Shown here piece after piece: positions 20,935 to 28,675 of a stretch of 32,464 nucleotides of DNA. Source of the DNA: Nanobdellota archaeon (GTDB lineage Archaea > Nanobdellota > Nanobdellia > Woesearchaeales > SM23-78); contig JAHJQO010000001.1 in assembly GCA_018819305.1 (NCBI GenBank), positions 1 to 32,464 on the forward strand, written 5' to 3'. Position 1 is the stretch's first letter. Every line of letters begins with the position of its first letter. The notes under the pieces are model-generated. The model saw only the letters and a list, made by a program, of their open reading frames with translations. It was not told the DNA's origin and made no database searches. The position numbers were made by a program, and so were the translations under genes.

Positions 20935-23934
20935 TTATTTCTTTGTAGTTTTCTTTTTAGCAGTTGGCTTTTTTTGTCCGCCGTGCACCATCTTGGATTT
21001 TGCAATGTATCCTTGCTTGTCTATGTAGTATAAGTATCCTGCTTTTTTCTCAATGCCTGCTTTTGCTACTAGTTGTGGCTTGCTGCTTGTCTTTTTTCCT
21101 TTTCTTGCCATCCTAGCTCTGGATACATCTCCTTTCTTGTCAACGTAGTAGAGATATCCTTTTTCTCTTGTAATCCTGAGTTTTTCAGGTTTAGGAGTTT
21201 TCTTCTCTGCTTTTTTCACTACTTTTTTTGTTACTGAAGAAGTTCCGCTGGCTTTTCCTCTTCTTGCCATTTTAGCAGTTGCTATGTATCCTTTTTTGTC
21301 AATGTAGTATAAGTATCCTTCTTTTCTTGTAATACGAGTTTTTGCTACTAGTTGCGGTGCTGTTTTTATTTTTTTCCCGCCTCTTGCCATTTTAGATCTT
21401 GATACGTTTCCGTCACGGTCTACATAGTATAGCCATCCTTTTTCTCTTGTTATAGGCAGTAATTTTGAGGTTTTTTGCACTTGCACCTTTACTACTTTCT
21501 TCTCTCCGTTCTTTCCAGACTTGTAATGATTATATCCTTTGTCTTCAAGAACATCGAAGAATAGCAACACCAGCAAAATTAAAACAATGAACAACACCAA
21601 GTTGATGTGTTTGCAGTAGGCATTCCATAAACCAAGCACTCCAACAGGCTTTTTTTCAAGCACTTTCAAAGTCATGATTGGACTGTCTGTTACTCCGCCT
21701 TTTTCATCGTTTGCTGTGAATACAATGAATTCTTCTCCTGCCCAGTTGTGCTCTGGCCTTAGCAAAGCAACATTGTCTTCAATGCTTATATGCACATGGT
21801 CAGGCTGACTTGCTGTATAGCTTAGTATGTCTTTGTCAGGGTCTTCAAAGTACTGCTCAAGGTTAATTGTGTATGGTGTGTTTTGCTTCCACTCATGGAA
21901 CAAAGGTGAGTCAGCTTCACTTGGATTCTCATAAAATTTGTCTGTGTTTGGATTGCCTATGAGGATTATTGCAAGAATGCTTAATATCAAGAGCAAGATT
22001 AAGATTACATTAAAAATCTTGATCTTATTAATACAGCTTGCTTTTATCCTTTTTACTTTGAGGTCTTTTTTGAATCTCATGCAGCAAACTACAATAAGCA
22101 TTACAACACAAAGCGCAGCAAGAATTAATGTTATTAATCCGCACCATCCAATTCTTGAGTAGTTGAAGTTTCTTATGTAGTCAATTGCTTTAACAACAAA
22201 GTTCTTGTCTTTTAGGATTATCCAGAACTGCTTGTTATACTTCATATCTACTGCATCTCCTGTGTAGCAGTTTGCTTTGCAGTCTTCATCAAGCAGGCTG
22301 ATTCCAAGCTCTAACTTATTTAGATATGTTCCTTGCTTGTAATCTGCATAATCTTTTGGATAAACATGCAATACCTTTACTTCTCCTGCTTCAAAGTCCA
22401 TTGTGTTTTCTTTCAAGTACACAAATCTTGATTCAAGTTCTCCGAGTTCAAGCCTGTATGTGCCTCCTCTGAGTCCTGTGTTTTGCAAGAGCATTGGTAT
22501 GCTGTTGGTTTCATAGTTAATTCTGAATTTGTCCTGTAGCAAGTCTACATTGTAACAGCTTCTCTGGCTGAGGCTTTCAAGCTCAAGTCTTAATTCATGA
22601 GTCTGATATGGTGCTCTCAGTTGTTTTACAAGTACAAATGCTGTTTGCTTGTCATCTGTGCATGGGAAGTCAACATCGATTGAGACATCTTTATTCTGGC
22701 TTGGTCTTAGCCTTACAAATCTGTCTTCTTCACTTAAGCTTACCCATCCCTGGCTGTCTACAATGATTTCATATGCTTCTTCATACAATCCATCGTTTCT
22801 GATGTTTAAGGTGTATGTCTTTTTTCCGCAGCATACTTTTTCTTGTACTCCTGCTTCAAAGTCAGCAAATGATGCACTTGAATCAAAGCAGTCCTTGACT
22901 TTCAGCTTAAAGTGCTTATCTTTATTTATGTCTCCGTATTCTGTTCCAGCACTTAAGATTAAGTCGTATTCACCAACATCTTCTTGTGTTGGGTTGACAT
23001 TCAATGTAATTGCATCTGCTTCTCCTGGTGCCAGGTCAAGTTCTGTCTGGCTTAGTTCTGCAAATTCAGGTCCTGTTAAATATAGATAGTATTTGTTTGG
23101 TGTTCCTGCTAGGTTTACAAAAGTTACTGGAATCTTTTTAGTTATATCTTCACAAGCACTTACTTCCAGGTCTTCTGTTTTTATTGTGAAATCATAATCT
23201 CTTTCAATGTTTAGGTTCTGGACACACTCTTCAATATTTTGTCCTTTTTCTGAGCTTACTCTTACAGGATAGTTGATATTACCATAGTGTGTTAGTGGGA
23301 AAGTAACATACATGTAGATTGTTTCTTCTTCATCAGGAGCAAGCGTTACTTCTTCTTCGCTCATTACAGTAAAGTCATCATAGTATTTTGGGGTGATTGT
23401 GAATGTGTCTGTAAAGTCAGCAACATTCTGAAGATCAACCTTAACTGTGATTATTTCGCCAGGCTTAACTTGTTTGTCTTGGCTAGCAACTTCACAAGTC
23501 ATTTTTATGTTCTGGCATTTTTTAGAAATAATTTCTTTGTAGATTTCCTTGCTTCTGCCATAGTTTGTGCTTACTTTAGCAACATAGAATGTTTCTAATG
23601 GCTGGTCGCAAGGGACCTTAATATATACATATACTGTGTTTTTTTCGCATGGGGCAAGTTCAAAGGTGTCGTCGCTCAAAGTGATTAAATCTTCTGTTGG
23701 GGAGAATATTTCCACTTTGAACAAGGTGTCAAAATCACCTATGTTCTCAATTTCAAGCACATCAGTTCTTACACTGCACTGGCATGCTTTTATATTATCA
23801 ATAGGATACGGGCTCTCTAATGAGAATTCGTCTGTTACCTTGTTAACTATCAGTGAAGCTTGTACTGGACTTAAGAATAATACTAGCATAAAGGCTAATA
23901 CAACGAAAAGTTTTGCATTGTTTGTTTTCATCAT
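20935..23934 (-). CDS. Large surface protein with NEW3/CARDB-like repeats and basic repeat tail
   Basis: About 999 residues. A signal peptide (about 1-27) is followed by five beta-sandwich repeats of roughly 100-120 residues (to about 560), each with a turn like LEIENIGDF or LNIRNDGLY and an LAPxE-type strand, as in NEW3/CARDB domains. Cysteine pairs occur in several repeats. TM segments lie near 590-615 and 635-655, then a further extracytoplasmic domain (about 665-760, including YFEDPDKDILSYTA) of cadherin/PKD type. A third TM (about 770-790) leads into a Lys-rich cytoplasmic tail with four repeats. The Shine-Dalgarno GGGGGAG supports ATG at 23934 or 23931 over an in-frame TTG at 23946. Last of three same-strand surface genes; probably cell-envelope structure or adhesion. 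Confidence 0.88.
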   Translation of the reverse strand: MMKTNNAKLFVVLAFMLVLFLSPVQASLIVNKVTDEFSLESPYPIDNIKACQCSVRTDVLEIENIGDFDTLFKVEIFSPTEDLITLSDDTFELAPCEKNTVYVYIKVPCDQPLETFYVAKVSTNYGRSKEIYKEIISKKCQNIKMTCEVASQDKQVKPGEIITVKVDLQNVADFTDTFTITPKYYDDFTVMSEEEVTLAPDEEETIYMYVTFPLTHYGNINYPVRVSSEKGQNIEECVQNLNIERDYDFTIKTEDLEVSACEDITKKIPVTFVNLAGTPNKYYLYLTGPEFAELSQTELDLAPGEADAITLNVNPTQEDVGEYDLILSAGTEYGDINKDKHFKLKVKDCFDSSASFADFEAGVQEKVCCGKKTYTLNIRNDGLYEEAYEIIVDSQGWVSLSEEDRFVRLRPSQNKDVSIDVDFPCTDDKQTAFVLVKQLRAPYQTHELRLELESLSQRSCYNVDLLQDKFRINYETNSIPMLLQNTGLRGGTYRLELGELESRFVYLKENTMDFEAGEVKVLHVYPKDYADYKQGTYLNKLELGISLLDEDCKANCYTGDAVDMKYNKQFWIILKDKNFVVKAIDYIRNFNYSRIGWCGLITLILAALCVVMLIVVCCMRFKKDLKVKRIKASCINKIKIFNVILILLLILSILAIILIGNPNTDKFYENPSEADSPLFHEWKQNTPYTINLEQYFEDPDKDILSYTASQPDHVHISIEDNVALLRPEHNWAGEEFIVFTANDEKGGVTDSPIMTLKVLEKKPVGVLGLWNAYCKHINLVLFIVLILLVLLFFDVLEDKGYNHYKSGKNGEKKVVKVQVQKTSKLLPITREKGWLYYVDRDGNVSRSKMARGGKKIKTAPQLVAKTRITRKEGYLYYIDKKGYIATAKMARRGKASGTSSVTKKVVKKAEKKTPKPEKLRITREKGYLYYVDKKGDVSRARMARKGKKTSSKPQLVAKAGIEKKAGYLYYIDKQGYIAKSKMVHGGQKKPTAKKKTTKK
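20980..21460 (-). repeat. Four ~26-residue repeats in the cytoplasmic tail
   Basis: Consensus GYLYYIDKxGxxxxxKMARxGKK, near 21382-21460, 21262-21340, 21103-21181 and 20980-21058 in protein order. Copies 1 and 3 share GNVSR/GDVSR; copies 2 and 4 share GYIA and are each preceded by PQLVAK. The array therefore arose by duplicating a two-repeat unit. The basic linkers suggest binding to nucleic acid or acidic phospholipid. Confidence 0.8.
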
Positions 23935-23995
23935 TTTCTCCCCCAAATATGGTTTGTTTTTTAATTTTTATAATATATTTTTTCAATAATAACTT

Positions 23996-24595
23996 TCAAT
24001 AATAAGATTCAATGTCCTCATCAAAATCAGGCTCAAACTCATCATTGAGTTCTTTCTCTTTCTTGTTTCGAATCTTTCTAAATCCGAAAAGTAATGCAAG
24101 GACAATGATTATTATGATGACAATTATCAAGATTGTCTTAAATGCTGTTGACAAAAACCTGCTGTCTCTTGAAGCATTTGACTGCAAAGGTCCAATTGGC
24201 CTTGCCACAAGATTAATTTTAGTTTCTGATAATCCGCTTTTGATTTCAACTGGTATGACTGTTCTTGCAGCCACGTCTTTTTCAACAGCAAGATAGAAGT
24301 ATATTGTTTCCTGCTCTCCTGAAGCAAGAGTGATTTTATCTGATGGGTTTATTTTGTAAGTTCCCAGATTTCTTATAATTTCTGAATCAGGAATTATTTC
24401 ATAATCTCTGGTTCCAGTGCCTGTGTTTGTTATTTTTATTTTATATATTACACCCGGTTCATCTACAACTATTTCTCTGTAGCCTACATAATCTATTGTT
24501 GTATCCTTTATCTCTGTTGTCTCTGCTATTGCAATGTTACTGAGCAAAATTAATATGCTTATTAAGAATAGTCCGATTATTGTTTGTTTATTCAT
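23996..24595 (-). CDS. Membrane-anchored single-repeat surface protein
   Basis: 199 residues. A signal peptide (1-24, TIIGLFLISILILLSNIAIA) precedes one NEW3/CARDB-like beta-sandwich (about 40-135, with KITNTGTGTRDYEIIPD and LASGEQETIYFYLAV). A C-terminal TM helix (about 150-175) with an Arg/Lys stop-transfer and an acidic tail (DEFEPDFDEDIESYY) completes it. It looks like a minimal version of its large neighbour and may be its partner. A TATA box at about 24622-24631 and the Shine-Dalgarno GGTGAT before the ATG give a leadered mRNA. The promoter core is nearly identical to that of the upstream surface gene. Confidence 0.85.
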   Translation of the reverse strand: MNKQTIIGLFLISILILLSNIAIAETTEIKDTTIDYVGYREIVVDEPGVIYKIKITNTGTGTRDYEIIPDSEIIRNLGTYKINPSDKITLASGEQETIYFYLAVEKDVAARTVIPVEIKSGLSETKINLVARPIGPLQSNASRDSRFLSTAFKTILIIVIIIIIVLALLFGFRKIRNKKEKELNDEFEPDFDEDIESYY

Positions 24596-24621
24596 TTTAT
24601 CACCGTTTGGAGAGCCTCGAA

Positions 24622-24665
24622 ATATTTATAAATCTTTCGTTTTTTTAACCATTCTTTAGTGGTTA
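24622..24665 (-). promoter_or_regulatory. Shared surface-gene promoter, copy 1
   Basis: On the minus strand CGAAAGATTTATAAAT (BRE plus TATA) is preceded by GTTAAAA and AAAGAATG. The same arrangement occurs at 25938-25975 before the upstream surface gene, pointing to common control of the two genes. Confidence 0.6.
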
Positions 24666-24703
24666 AAACAGTCCTGAAAATAAGTAGTAAAAAAAATAAT
24701 TCT

Positions 24704-25915
24704 CTAATAATACTGCACAGCTTCGCCTTCATTGTATTTGATACTGTCAAAGTATTTTTTAATACCAACAATAGCTGCTGCAATTATTAGCAATATGAGA
24801 ATGATTATTAGAATCACTTTGAGTGTAAAGAACCACAAAAAGCCATAATTGTTTCGGCCTGATTCTTTTACATTTGCAATCAAAAGGAATCTCTGCACTT
24901 CTTCTCCATTCTGTACGCTCACTACAAACACTTTTTCTCCAGGAACAGCATCATCATTTGCTCTTACATACAAGTCCATTGTTCTGTCGCTTCCACTTGG
25001 AACAATTATCAGGCTGCTTGGTTCAAATCTTGCACTTCCCCAGCCATCAAGTCCTGTTACTGAAAATACATATTCTTTATCATTAAATTCTCTGTTTGAT
25101 ATTCTGATTGGGAAAACTGATTCTCCGCCTTTGAAAACATCCTGAATTTCCATAACATCGATAAATGTATCATCCATTGTCTGACCGTTTCTTAAGGTTG
25201 CCATACATACGTCGTCAGGCATTACTCTAATACTTGTAATTCCAGGAATGATTTCCTCTATGTTGTAGAGATTTCTAAAAGTGTTTTCTACAACAATCAG
25301 ATGGTCTGCAGGTGAAGCAAAAAATGCTTCTATTTCAGAAGGTGTTGCCTGATTTAGTCTTTGCTCTGTGTTTTTTGAGCATTTTGATTGTGAATTTGAA
25401 GAACCGCAGATATCTCTTATATCATTAAGAGTGTATCCTGTGGTTTTTATGCTTTTAAGATAAGCTGGACTGCACATTGGAGCTCTTAAAAAGAATTCAA
25501 CTGTTTGTGAAGAACATGGTTCAAGATTTGCAATATATCTGACAGACTCAATGCCAAGCTCTGGCAAAAAGACTCTGACTTTCATGTTTCTAATATTATA
25601 ATCCCTGTTATTGTGAACAGTTACATAAACATTGAATGCTCTGCCATCGTATACAAAATCTGCAGGATTTGTGTTAATGCTTTCAATATATACGTCGCAT
25701 GCATCTCCAAGCCCACTGCCTTCCGCATCTCTTTGCAGTGGATTTATGACGAGTGGGCAGTTGTCATATCTGTCAATTACTCCATCGCAATCAGTGTCTG
25801 GCATTAATGGATGATTAAATCCAGGGCTGACTGCACAGGTTTGTGCAGATGCTGCTGTTGCAACGACAAGTAAAAACATGATTGAGATTATTAAGTAGAT
25901 TAGTTTTTTGTTCAT
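24704..25915 (-). CDS. Surface protein with thrombospondin type-3-like repeat and CARDB-like domains
   Basis: 403 residues. A signal peptide (1-24) is followed by a calcium-binding thrombospondin type-3-like motif (about 36-75: DTDCDGVIDRYDNCPLV ... GLGDACD). A CARDB/NEW3-like domain with paired cysteines comes next (about 80-160). A region with CGSSNSQSKCS and EIEAFFASPADHLIVVENTF follows, then a second beta-sandwich (about 265-350). A C-terminal TM helix (about 362-388) and short tail end the protein. It is probably a type I surface protein stabilised by calcium. Leaderless: a TATA box at 25940-25948 stands about 27 bp before the ATG. First gene of the three-gene surface cluster. Confidence 0.87.
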   Translation of the reverse strand: MNKKLIYLIISIMFLLVVATAASAQTCAVSPGFNHPLMPDTDCDGVIDRYDNCPLVINPLQRDAEGSGLGDACDVYIESINTNPADFVYDGRAFNVYVTVHNNRDYNIRNMKVRVFLPELGIESVRYIANLEPCSSQTVEFFLRAPMCSPAYLKSIKTTGYTLNDIRDICGSSNSQSKCSKNTEQRLNQATPSEIEAFFASPADHLIVVENTFRNLYNIEEIIPGITSIRVMPDDVCMATLRNGQTMDDTFIDVMEIQDVFKGGESVFPIRISNREFNDKEYVFSVTGLDGWGSARFEPSSLIIVPSGSDRTMDLYVRANDDAVPGEKVFVVSVQNGEEVQRFLLIANVKESGRNNYGFLWFFTLKVILIIILILLIIAAAIVGIKKYFDSIKYNEGEAVQYY

Positions 25916-25919
25916 TTTA

Positions 25920-25975
25920 TTGTCTGTGAAGAATAGACAATTTATAAATCTTTCGATTTTAACTACTCTTTGATG
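25920..25975 (-). promoter_or_regulatory. Shared surface-gene promoter, copy 2, with TTGTCT/AGACAA repeat
   Basis: CGAAAGATTTATAAAT on the minus strand with upstream GTTAAAA and AAAGAGTA matches the promoter at 24622-24665. Between the TATA box and the start codon lies a perfect six-base inverted repeat, TTGTCT (25920-25925) and AGACAA (25935-25940). The other copy lacks it, so it may be an operator specific to this gene. Confidence 0.55.
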
Positions 25976-25998
25976 ATAACAAATGATAAAAACTTGTA

Positions 25999-26415
25999 TT
26001 AACGATTTAACTTTTTGAAGGGTTTTTTAATTAATTTACTGATTACTTTAGATAAATCTTTTTTGACATCGTGTTCCCATATTTTGATAATTAAATAACC
26101 TAATTTTTTTAAAGATCTATAATTCTTTTTGTCCCTTCTAATATTTTTCTCAATCTTTGGCATCCAATAAGATTTATTGGATTTCGGTTTTTTATAACAC
26201 TTAGGGCATTTATGCCAAAAACAGCCATTAATGAAAATAGCAGTATTTGAATCAGTTAGAAGAATATCCGGGCTACCTGAAATGTTTGGATGCATCTTAT
26301 GCTTAACTTTATTCCCTTTAAGATGATTATGCAGTTTCTTTTCTTGTGCAGTCCATTTACTTTTAATTTTAGACATACAATAACTTCTTTGCTTTTTTGT
26401 TAAATTATCCGCCAT
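25999..26415 (-). CDS. vsr: Very short patch repair (Vsr) endonuclease
   Basis: 138 residues, normal for the family. Vsr nicks 5' of the T in T:G mismatches created by deamination of 5-methylcytosine, undoing mutations caused by the neighbouring methyltransferase. Family blocks are all present: the N-terminal SKIKSKWTAQE helix, GSPDILL (catalytic Asp), INGCFWHKCPKC (metal and catalytic histidine region, zinc ligands), YWMPKIEKNIRRD and LGYLIIKIWEHDV. It is the last gene of the restriction-modification cassette, 38 bp after the endonuclease. An AT-rich box about 26 bp before the ATG could provide a separate leaderless promoter. Confidence 0.93.
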   Translation of the reverse strand: MADNLTKKQRSYCMSKIKSKWTAQEKKLHNHLKGNKVKHKMHPNISGSPDILLTDSNTAIFINGCFWHKCPKCYKKPKSNKSYWMPKIEKNIRRDKKNYRSLKKLGYLIIKIWEHDVKKDLSKVISKLIKKPFKKLNR

Positions 26416-26453
26416 AAATGTAGATAAATAAGATGTTTTAATAAAATTTGTTT

Positions 26454-27572
26454 TTATTGACTGTCTTCGATGAATTTTTCATAAGTTCCAGAAGGCCGAA
26501 AATCAATAGAATATGTTTTAGCATCAATTCTTTCAATGATTACTGAATCTAAACCAATCTCCTGTAGTTTTTCATATGTTAATAATTCATTCTCCTTTAA
26601 ATTAAGTACATTCCGCAACAGCCATTTTCCTAAGTCAGCATTATGTTTTGTCATCAATGCTTTGCTTCCATCCTGACAAACTTTTGACTGCAGTATATTT
26701 CCATCAGGCAGTATTAAATTAAATTGTTTATCACGAGGCAGGAAGAATCCAGGATATCTTTTATGAATCCCTTTCGGAATTGGAATGTAAATTTCATTAT
26801 GATCTCTTTTTCTTCCACTAGCATTCCATTGGTTTAATCCGCTTTTAGGATATACAGCTTTTTTATCTTTCGTAATTGAATAAAGTGGCAGAATAACAAA
26901 AGGATTTTCTTTTACTTTCTTCTTATAATAGACTTCTTTCACTTTCATAAACTTCTCTTCAAGAACTTCAAAAGGATCATTAATTATTTTTACACTTACA
27001 TACGTAATTACTTTTGTCGTGTGAAACCTTTTATATAATGTACTCTTACTTATATTAAAAGAATATTCGTTTTTTGAATCATTAAAATTAATGGTGTTCT
27101 TTCCTGCTTTTATACTTTTGATGTTTTTAATATAGATTAAGTCCATATCACATTCGTATACTTGAATTCGTGTGGCATCTCTTACAATGCAATGATAGAT
27201 CATTGATTTTAATCCATAAATTCTTTTAGTTGCTGCAATTCTTTGATTTCGTAAATGAGCCACCTTTTTAATAACCCCCTGAGGAGGTAATCCTCTAAAA
27301 GAAATGTTATCTTTATTAAATTCAGCAATTTTTTGCAATGTTTTTCCGTTACCGTTGATGAATGTTTTAATTCCAATCCCCACATCTTTTATTGATGCAT
27401 CAGCAGAAACATCTGAACGAGAAAGATTTTTTGCAGAAAAAGCTTTACAAAATAAATTTTCTGTAACACGATAATTTAAATAAGGCACATTACTTTCTGA
27501 AAATAAACCTGTCAAAGAGCCTATGATGTTTAGCATATGCTTATAGTATTTTAAAGAATTCGATTCACTCAT
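26454..27572 (-). CDS. Type II restriction endonuclease with NgoFVII-type C-terminal domain
   Basis: 372 residues. The C-terminal part (about 235-365), with LNQWNASGRKRDHNEIYIPI, FFLPRDKQFNLILPDG and SKVCQDGSKALM, matches what I know of the NgoFVII-type B3-like DNA-recognition domain. The N-terminal half is not the phospholipase D-type nuclease of NgoFVII. Its conserved look (LSRSDVSADASIKDVGIGIKT ... QKIAEFN) has an Asp followed by a GIK strand, which could be a divergent PD-(D/E)xK core; that is inference. Its start overlaps the methyltransferase stop by four bases (ATGA), so translation is coupled. The target is unknown but must be protected by the m5C methyltransferase. Confidence 0.82.
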   Translation of the reverse strand: MSESNSLKYYKHMLNIIGSLTGLFSESNVPYLNYRVTENLFCKAFSAKNLSRSDVSADASIKDVGIGIKTFINGNGKTLQKIAEFNKDNISFRGLPPQGVIKKVAHLRNQRIAATKRIYGLKSMIYHCIVRDATRIQVYECDMDLIYIKNIKSIKAGKNTINFNDSKNEYSFNISKSTLYKRFHTTKVITYVSVKIINDPFEVLEEKFMKVKEVYYKKKVKENPFVILPLYSITKDKKAVYPKSGLNQWNASGRKRDHNEIYIPIPKGIHKRYPGFFLPRDKQFNLILPDGNILQSKVCQDGSKALMTKHNADLGKWLLRNVLNLKENELLTYEKLQEIGLDSVIIERIDAKTYSIDFRPSGTYEKFIEDSQ

Positions 27573-28504
27573 TTTTCTAAAGCCTTCTTAATATTTTTAG
27601 CAACTCGTTCAATAACAGTTACAGAAACACTATTGCCTGCTTGTTTATAGAGTTTTGAGTCCGCCAAATCAGGCAATTTAAAGGACTTTGGAAATCCCTG
27701 AAACATAAAGCATTCTTTTGGTGTTAATTTTCTAATGCCTTTATCATCTATTATTATGGGAACATTATGTCCGCCTGTTCCCATGTTGGCAGTTAAAGTG
27801 GGAACAACACCCGACTTATTTTGTCTAACATATCTTCTTCGCCATTGATATACTGAATTTTTATCAGTTACTTCATTTTTTAAATTTACATACAATGCTT
27901 TTCCATTATAATAATATTTTTCATTAACATTAGGTTCAAGAAAATCTTGAATTTTTTTGGTAAGTTTACTCTTTTCAGGAAATTTAAATTTTTCAGCCAC
28001 ATCTTTATCTAAAAATGCTACAATGAAAATTCTTTCTCTGTTTTGAGGAATATTTCCATAATCCTTAGTGTTTAATATTTTTGATTTAACAGTGTAATCC
28101 AACTCGTTTAATGTTTTTTTAATAATTTTGAAGGTATTTCCATTATCATGAGTCTTTAAGTTTTTAACATTCTCTAAGAAAACTACCTTTGGTTTTCTAA
28201 TTTCAATGATTTCGGCGATTTTAAAAAATAAATCACCCCTGCCTTGATCCTTAAATCCTTTTCTATATCCTGCGATGCTGAATGCTTGACACGGAAAACC
28301 GCCTAATAACATATCAAATTCAGGAAGTTTTTCAATATCGAGTTTGTTAATATCTTCAACAAGTAAAGGAGTTTCATTAACATTTAAATCGTATGTTTCT
28401 TTGCAAGAAGGCTCAAAATCATTGGCAAAAACAGTATTAAACCCTGCTTTTTCAAAACCTATTCTAATACCTCCCACGCCGGCAAATAAATCTATTGTTC
28501 TCAT
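27569..28504 (-). CDS. DNA (cytosine-5) methyltransferase
   Basis: 311 residues with all main m5C motifs: I DLFAGVGGIRIGF at the very start, IV GGFPCQAFSIAG with the catalytic Cys, VI FLENVKNL, VIII QNRERIFIVAF, IX LTPKECFMFQGFP and X QAGNSVSVTVIERVA. The target-recognition region between VIII and IX (about 170-245) is short. There is no N-terminal helix-turn-helix extension of the kind that lets some m5C enzymes repress themselves. Leaderless start at 28504, about 27 bp after TTTAAATA (28529-28536). First gene of the cassette, overlapping the endonuclease by four bases. Confidence 0.95.
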   Translation of the reverse strand: MRTIDLFAGVGGIRIGFEKAGFNTVFANDFEPSCKETYDLNVNETPLLVEDINKLDIEKLPEFDMLLGGFPCQAFSIAGYRKGFKDQGRGDLFFKIAEIIEIRKPKVVFLENVKNLKTHDNGNTFKIIKKTLNELDYTVKSKILNTKDYGNIPQNRERIFIVAFLDKDVAEKFKFPEKSKLTKKIQDFLEPNVNEKYYYNGKALYVNLKNEVTDKNSVYQWRRRYVRQNKSGVVPTLTANMGTGGHNVPIIIDDKGIRKLTPKECFMFQGFPKSFKLPDLADSKLYKQAGNSVSVTVIERVAKNIKKALEK

Positions 28505-28520
28505 CTATTTATAAATAGAT
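28503..28520. promoter_or_regulatory. 18-bp perfect palindrome over the methyltransferase start
   Basis: ATCTATTTATAAATAGAT is its own reverse complement and covers the first bases of the ATG and the initial transcribed region downstream of the TATA box. A dimeric repressor here would block the whole cassette. Its core also resembles a TATA box, so part of the symmetry could be chance. Confidence 0.55.
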
Positions 28521-28526
28521 AAGGCA

Positions 28527-28567
28527 TATATTTAAATCTTACGAGAGCATGTCCAGTGTGTCCAGTG
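28527..28567 (-). promoter_or_regulatory. Methyltransferase promoter with tandem CACTGGACA elements
   Basis: On the minus strand two adjoining copies of CACTGGACA (28567-28559 and 28558-28550) precede the TATA box TTTAAATA (28536-28529). The inner copy extends to CACTGGACATG and matches the promoter of the LAGLIDADG gene without gaps, including the downstream CGT, AG and TTTA. Confidence 0.55.
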
Positions 28568-28675
28568 GGGTATGGAAAATAATAAAACTCGGACGTTATT
28601 CTAAAGAGCTAATATACTTTGAATTTGGTGCTTTATTGTCACTTTACACAAAAATTAGTTTTGTAGGTCAATATA

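Noticed and set aside
20980-21460. CRISPR array
   Set aside because: The repeats are long, imperfect, in frame and coding; no short direct repeats with uniform spacers occur anywhere in the window.
22649-23089. 146-codon plus-strand frame within the surface-protein gene
   Set aside because: Antisense shadow; the minus-strand frame has a signal peptide, repeats and TM segments.
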